From positions 1-11,056 of the forward strand of contig CAZHNG010000234.1 in NCBI GenBank assembly GCA_964533785.1: a DNA stretch of 11,056 nt, in the 5' to 3' direction. How positions within the stretch are numbered: position 1 is the stretch's first letter; each line of letters opens with the position of its first letter. The notes below the pieces were generated by a model. It was not told where the DNA came from. It saw nothing but the letters and a program-made list of their open reading frames with translations, and did not search any database. The translations under genes were made by a program, and so were the position numbers. Source of the stretch: JANQRV01 sp964533785 (lineage in GTDB: Bacteria; Bacteroidota; Bacteroidia; Chitinophagales; Saprospiraceae). Positions 7,246 to 11,056 of the stretch are shown here, piece after piece.

Positions 7246-8520
7246 ATGAATTTTCTTGAAGAACTCAAATGGCGCAATATGTTAAATGATCTGACGCCGG
7301 GAGTAGATGAAGTATTAGCAAAAGGAAAAGTTGTCGGTTACATCGGTTTTGATCCTACCGCACCGTCCTTAACTATTGGCAACTACGTTCAGCTCATGCT
7401 GCTGAAACTTTTCCAACTGTCTGGTCATCAACCTGTTGTTTTAATGGGAGGGGCAACCGGCCGCATTGGGGATCCTTCAGGGAAAGATAAAGAAAGGGAA
7501 CTGAAGACTTTTGAGGAACTAGATCACAACCTGGCAAAACAATCCGAACAGTTTAAAAAGTTTCTCAACTTCGAAGCGTCGGAAAACAAAGCCTTAATGG
7601 TAAATAACTACGATTTTTACCGGGAAATGAATGTATTGGACTTTTTACGAGATGTAGGTAAAACATTGACCGTTAACTATATGGTGAGTAAAGAGTCGGT
7701 AAAACGGCGGATCGAAACGGGTATTTCTTTTACCGAATTTTCTTACCAGTTACTTCAAGCCTACGATTTCCAGTGTCTTTACGAAAAATACGATTGCGTT
7801 CTGCAGATGGGGGGGTCTGATCAATGGGGTAATATTACCTCCGGTACAGAATTCATCAGACGCAATCTCGGCAAAAAAGCCTACGCGATCACTACCCCTT
7901 TATTGACAAAATCCGATGGTAAAAAATTCGGAAAATCAGAGCAGGGTAATATCTGGCTGGACCCGGCAATGACTTCTCCGTACCAGTTCTATCAATTCTG
8001 GATAAACGCTGATGATGCGGATATTCCCAATTTTACCCGCTACTTTTCATTGAGATCAAAAGAAGAAATAGAAGCCGCAGAAGCGGAATACGCTGACAAC
8101 CCAAGAGCTTTGAAACAGCAACTGGCTGAAGAATTAACGATCCGCATCCATTCTCAGTCCGATTACGACTCCGTTGTGAAGGTCTCAGAATTGCTTTTCA
8201 ATAAAAAAGCTTCTCAGGAAATGTTGATGGGACTTGAAGGCCATGAGCTGGAAACGGTGGCTAAAGAGATTCCCAGTTTTACTATTCACAAGGATCTTAT
8301 TGCAAAAGGAGTTAATATTGTAGACCTATTGGCCGAAGAGACTCAGGTACTGGATTCAAAAGGGAATGCTAGAAAAGCCATTAAAAATAATGCTATTTCC
8401 GTCAATAAAGTGAAGATCAGCAACCACGAAGACGTGGTGGACCACGAAGCTCTGCTACACGGCAAATATATTATGGTGGAAAATGGCAAGCGAAATAAAT
8501 TTATGTTGATTGCTGAATAA
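7246..8520 (+). CDS. tyrS: Tyrosyl-tRNA synthetase with altered HIGH motif
   Basis: This class I synthetase attaches tyrosine to tRNA-Tyr in the cytoplasm. Its 424 residues match the usual bacterial TyrRS length. Residues 1-270 are the catalytic Rossmann domain. They include GGATGRIGDPSG (68-79), the tyrosine-recognition helix with Tyr167, Gln171 and Asp174 (YQLLQAYD), MGGSDQWGNI (188-197) and the KMSKS-type loop KFGKS (227-231). An S4-like tRNA-binding domain closes the protein (about 355-424). The oddity is the HIGH motif: where TyrRS normally has DPTADSLHIGH, this protein reads DPTAPSLTIGN (36-46). Both ATP-phosphate-binding histidines are replaced, by Thr43 and Asn46. The rest is intact, so activity is still likely. 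The tyrosine pocket argues against TrpRS. It heads an operon; phzF-like starts 9 bases after its stop. Confidence 0.93.
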   Translation: MNFLEELKWRNMLNDLTPGVDEVLAKGKVVGYIGFDPTAPSLTIGNYVQLMLLKLFQLSGHQPVVLMGGATGRIGDPSGKDKERELKTFEELDHNLAKQSEQFKKFLNFEASENKALMVNNYDFYREMNVLDFLRDVGKTLTVNYMVSKESVKRRIETGISFTEFSYQLLQAYDFQCLYEKYDCVLQMGGSDQWGNITSGTEFIRRNLGKKAYAITTPLLTKSDGKKFGKSEQGNIWLDPAMTSPYQFYQFWINADDADIPNFTRYFSLRSKEEIEAAEAEYADNPRALKQQLAEELTIRIHSQSDYDSVVKVSELLFNKKASQEMLMGLEGHELETVAKEIPSFTIHKDLIAKGVNIVDLLAEETQVLDSKGNARKAIKNNAISVNKVKISNHEDVVDHEALLHGKYIMVENGKRNKFMLIAE

Positions 8521-8529
8521 GGATATGCT

Positions 8530-9315
8530 ATGCAAATACAAATTTTCCAGGTAGATGCTTTCACCGATGAAGTTTTTGGCGGGAATCCTGCTGCCGTTTG
8601 CCCTTTGGAAGAATGGCTGCCCGACGAAGTATTGCAGGATATTGCCGGTGAAAACAATTTATCCGAAACGGCTTTTTTTGTTCCTCAGGGCGAAGGCTTT
8701 CATTTACGCTGGTTTACGCCGGTTTACGAAGTGGACCTTTGTGGTCACGCGACTTTAGCCACTGCGCATGTCATTTTCCATCACCTGGGATACGATAAAG
8801 ATGAAATAACATTCGCGAGCAGGAGCGGTTATTTGAAAGTTTCCAAAATTGGCCAGGCCTACGTAATGGATTTTCCGGCTGACCATATTGCGGAAGTGAA
8901 TACACCCGCACAGATCACAGAAGGCATCGGAATTCGCCCGGTAAAAACGTTCAAAGGGAGAGAGGATTTTCTCGCAATAGTGGAAGAACAAGAACAAATC
9001 GAAAATTTAAGCCTCAATTTTTTCGCCATTGCTGAGCTGCTGGAAGCGAGAGGACTGATCGTATCTGCCCCCGGGAGGGAGGTGGATTTTGTTTCTCGCT
9101 GTTTTTTTCCAAATGCCGGTATCGACGAAGATCCGGTTACAGGATCTGCACATACAACGATGGTACCTTACTGGACGAAAGCATTGCAAAAAGAAGAATT
9201 GTATGCTATTCAATTGTCTAAACGGCAGGGCAAGATCAAGTGCATTTATCAGGGAGAAAGAGTACAATTGATCGGCAACGCTGTAACTTATTTACAAGGA
9301 ACGATAGTATTTTAG
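8530..9315 (+). CDS. PhzF-family isomerase/epimerase-like protein
   Basis: This 261-residue protein belongs to the PhzF family, whose fold resembles diaminopimelate epimerase with two similar halves. The opening VDAFTDEVFGGNPAAV (8-23) is the family signature. Glu46 in ENNLSETAFF is the expected acid/base residue. The two anion-binding loops CGHAT (71-75) and DPVTGSAH (201-208) mark equivalent positions in the two halves. PhzF itself isomerises a phenazine precursor, but most family members lie outside phenazine clusters and have unknown substrates. No phenazine genes are seen here, so the product should not be named a phenazine enzyme. It is slightly short for the family. An AAGGA at 8519-8523, overlapping the tyrS stop, sits before its ATG at 8530. 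Its position between tyrS and the dipeptide epimerase is consistent with amino-acid or peptide metabolism. Confidence 0.9.
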   Translation: MQIQIFQVDAFTDEVFGGNPAAVCPLEEWLPDEVLQDIAGENNLSETAFFVPQGEGFHLRWFTPVYEVDLCGHATLATAHVIFHHLGYDKDEITFASRSGYLKVSKIGQAYVMDFPADHIAEVNTPAQITEGIGIRPVKTFKGREDFLAIVEEQEQIENLSLNFFAIAELLEARGLIVSAPGREVDFVSRCFFPNAGIDEDPVTGSAHTTMVPYWTKALQKEELYAIQLSKRQGKIKCIYQGERVQLIGNAVTYLQGTIVF

Positions 9316-9322
9316 TTGCATC

Positions 9323-10429
9323 ATGCCTATTAAAATCGAAAAGGTCGAATTGGCCCGGATTGATATTCCCTTGAAGGAACCTTTCAAAATTGCGCTGGAT
9401 ACGTTTACCGATGCCCAAAATATATTCGTTAAGATTATTACGGATCAAGGGTTTACCGGATACGGCGAATGCAGCCCGTTTCCTGTGATCCTGGGGGAGA
9501 CTCCGGCGACTTGTTATGCTGTGGGGCAGCAACTGGCCAGGGTACTGATCGGTAAAAATCCGCTTGCGATTGAGCATTGTCTGGACGAGTTAGACCGCCT
9601 GATCGCGGGAAATCGATGTATCAAAAGCGCTTTCGATATGGCGCTTTACGATATTGCAGCTCAATATGCGGGCTTGCCTCTATATCAATTCCTGGGAGGC
9701 GGAAGCAATAAACGGATTAAAACCGATATGACAGTTAGCCTTGATGAACCCGAAATTATGGTCAACCAAGCCCGGCGTTTCGTTGAGGCCGGATTCTTTG
9801 CTATAAAAGTGAAACTCGGCCGTGCTTTCCCGGAGGATGTTGAACGGATAATCGCTATTCGCCGAGCTTTAGGCGATACGATTAGTATCCGTATAGATGC
9901 TAATCAAGGCTGGTCATTTACCACTGCTGCGAGAATACTCAAAGCATTGGAACCCTACCGCATTGAATACTGTGAAGCCCCTGTTCCAAAATATTTATGG
10001 TGGAGACTGCCTGAGTTAAAGCGGGCAAGTCCTATCCCGATCATGGCCGATGAAAGTCTTTTTGATCAATACGATGCAATGCAACTGGTAAAAAGTGATG
10101 CTGTCGATCTATTCAATATCAAGCTGGCCAAATCAGGGGGGATCTTTAAAGCTTTAAAAATTATTAATATTGCTGAGAGTGCAGGAATGGGATTGCAGGT
10201 AGGCTGTTTCTTAGAAAGCCGGTTGGCAATGACAGCGCTTGCTCATTTGGCGGTTGCCAAAAAGCAAATTGAACATTATGATATGGATAGCCCCTTGATG
10301 CATGCGAAAGATTTTATTCATAACGGGATTCGTTATCAAGCTGCCGGAGAGATAACATTACCTGAGAATATTGGGATAGGAGCTATAATTGATTGTTCCC
10401 AAAGTAAAATTAAAACAATGGTTGGTTGA
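9323..10429 (+). CDS. Dipeptide epimerase (enolase superfamily, MLE subgroup)
   Basis: This 368-residue enzyme probably epimerises one alpha-carbon of a dipeptide, for example L-Ala-D/L-Glu released from peptidoglycan. The N-terminal capping domain spans about 1-125, and the (beta/alpha)7-beta barrel about 130-355. The catalytic KxK is IKVKLG (Lys162, Lys164). Magnesium ligands are Asp192 (RIDANQGW), Glu218 (YCEAPV) and Asp243 (MADESLF). The opposite-face lysine is Lys267 in FNIKLAKSGG. The DxD in HYDMDSP (Asp320, Asp322) is the feature that binds the substrate ammonium in dipeptide epimerases and separates them from muconate cycloisomerase or o-succinylbenzoate synthase. Dipeptide specificity varies widely in this family, so the exact substrate is open. 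It begins 7 bases after the PhzF-like gene and its TGA stop overlaps the next ATG by one base, which implies translational coupling. Confidence 0.9.
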   Translation: MPIKIEKVELARIDIPLKEPFKIALDTFTDAQNIFVKIITDQGFTGYGECSPFPVILGETPATCYAVGQQLARVLIGKNPLAIEHCLDELDRLIAGNRCIKSAFDMALYDIAAQYAGLPLYQFLGGGSNKRIKTDMTVSLDEPEIMVNQARRFVEAGFFAIKVKLGRAFPEDVERIIAIRRALGDTISIRIDANQGWSFTTAARILKALEPYRIEYCEAPVPKYLWWRLPELKRASPIPIMADESLFDQYDAMQLVKSDAVDLFNIKLAKSGGIFKALKIINIAESAGMGLQVGCFLESRLAMTALAHLAVAKKQIEHYDMDSPLMHAKDFIHNGIRYQAAGEITLPENIGIGAIIDCSQSKIKTMVG

Positions 10430-10962
10430 TGGCCTTGGTTGGTATTATTGATCTTTTAGACACAGGTAATGAAGTAGAGGCAATCCGGCAAACTTTGGAA
10501 TACTTGGGGCTTCAGACCATTGTATACCAAATAGGAAGACCACTTGACTTTATTGATGTTATCAGTGGTAAAAGACGGTTGAAAGCCATTTCTGTATTAG
10601 TAATATGCGGCCATGGTAACAGTCGGAAAATATTGATGCCCAAACTAGATCCATCTGTTTATTTTACAAACGAACCGCAACAGGATTTCGGCGTTCGTGA
10701 AATGAGACAATATGCTAACTTTAGTGGCCTCCTGGTTTTAACGACGGGGTGTACCTTAGGAGAGGAAGCCTTTGGAAAATCCATTATTCACTGTAAGGCC
10801 GATACCTTTATTGGTCCTTCGGGTTATATTGAAGGAAATGCAGCGTTAGCCTTTGTACAGCGGTTTTTCTACGAGTATGTTAAAGAACGGGGTGCGTTTC
10901 GGGCTTTCACTTTAGCTCAGCAAATAGACGAAGAAACTGCCAAATACAGGTTCTTCAATTAA
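10429..10962 (+). CDS. Small CHAT/caspase-like (clan CD) cysteine peptidase candidate
   Basis: I do not recognise a named family with certainty. The 177 residues show a compact alternating beta/alpha pattern. A hydrophobic strand ending in a His-Gly (VLVICGHGN, His62) is followed by another ending in a Gly-Cys (LLVLTTGCTLGE, Cys108). This is the layout of the catalytic dyad of clan CD peptidases such as CHAT domains, caspases and gingipains. The C-terminal part, ADTFIGPSGYIEGNAALAF then FFYEYVKERG and AFTLAQQ, matches the CHAT pattern of a glycine-flanked strand, an FY-containing helix and a final Ala-Gln helix. There is no signal peptide, membrane span or partner domain. CHAT modules are usually the C-terminal part of larger proteins, so a stand-alone version is unusual. 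I chose the ATG at 10429, which overlaps the epimerase TGA; a TTG three bases upstream is possible but less likely. Peptidase activity is inferred, not shown. Confidence 0.72.
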   Translation: MALVGIIDLLDTGNEVEAIRQTLEYLGLQTIVYQIGRPLDFIDVISGKRRLKAISVLVICGHGNSRKILMPKLDPSVYFTNEPQQDFGVREMRQYANFSGLLVLTTGCTLGEEAFGKSIIHCKADTFIGPSGYIEGNAALAFVQRFFYEYVKERGAFRAFTLAQQIDEETAKYRFFN

Positions 10963-10994
10963 TTCAATATGATTTTAAAATTGGACTTTTGACG

Positions 10995-11015
10995 CTAGAC
11001 ACTAGATTTTAGACA
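10995..11015. repeat. Three degenerate tandem heptamers (CTAGACA-like)
   Basis: CTAGACA, CTAGATT and TTAGACA follow each other without gaps, a heptamer repeated about three times with consensus YTAGAYW. It lies in the non-coding stretch after the operon. Too short to classify; it could be a chance run or the edge of a longer dispersed repeat. Confidence 0.4.
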
Positions 11016-11024
11016 ACAAACCGC

Positions 11025-11050
11025 TGATATTCAATGGATATCAATTTTTC
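11025..11050 (+). terminator. Weak hairpin with T-run after the tyrS operon
   Basis: TGATAT (11025-11030) pairs with ATATCA (11038-11043) around a 7-base loop, and ATTTTTC follows. The stem is short and A/T-rich, so it is a poor terminator by itself. It is the only candidate within the 94 bases left after the last gene of the operon. Confidence 0.3.
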
Positions 11051-11056
11051 AGAATA

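Noticed and set aside
8530..9315. Phenazine biosynthesis role for the PhzF-like gene
   Set aside because: No other phenazine genes are nearby, and most PhzF-family proteins are unrelated to phenazines.
9323..10429. o-Succinylbenzoate synthase or muconate cycloisomerase
   Set aside because: The DMD motif near the C-terminus and the general spacing of active-site motifs fit dipeptide epimerases better, and no menaquinone or aromatic-degradation genes are adjacent.

Overview
The window looks like a chromosomal piece of a Bacteroidota bacterium, probably a Saprospiria (Lewinella-like) lineage. The phylum call rests on a secreted metalloprotease with a type IX secretion (T9SS) C-terminal tail, candidate promoters of the TAnnTTTG type, A/T-rich leaders without clear Shine-Dalgarno sites, and the overall look of the LolE-like, Bax-inhibitor-like and Nfu proteins. 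The class-level guess is weaker. No mobile element, CRISPR array, rRNA or tRNA was found.

Layout. Bases 1-132 hold nothing firm. On the + strand come a HAD-IA phosphatase-like hydrolase (133-753) and an Nfu-type iron-sulfur carrier (824-1441). A strong hairpin terminator is built across the Nfu stop codon. A 560-base non-coding stretch (1442-2001) follows, with a possible promoter at its left end. It leads to a large secreted multidomain metzincin protease (2002-4596), whose glycine-rich linker is interrupted by a 100-N assembly gap. A compound hairpin (4649-4710) separates it from two convergent minus-strand genes: a Bax-inhibitor-1/YccA-like membrane protein (4770-5534) and, upstream of it, a LolC/LolE-type ABC permease (5595-6893). 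A 352-base divergent intergenic region contains a GC-rich, highly structured island. It is followed by a tight + strand operon: tyrosyl-tRNA synthetase (7246-8520), PhzF-family protein (8530-9315), dipeptide epimerase of the enolase superfamily (9323-10429) and a small protein with a CHAT/caspase-like His-Cys dyad (10429-10962). Spacings are 9 bases, 7 bases and a one-base overlap. The last 94 bases contain a heptamer repeat and a weak hairpin.

How the genes may work together. Most are housekeeping or envelope functions. The most interesting part is the downstream operon. There, an aminoacyl-tRNA synthetase with both histidines of its HIGH motif replaced is co-transcribed with two small-molecule enzymes and an apparently unannotated, minimal clan-CD-like cysteine peptidase candidate. 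The epimerase-peptidase pair could act on dipeptides, for example from peptidoglycan turnover, but that is inference.
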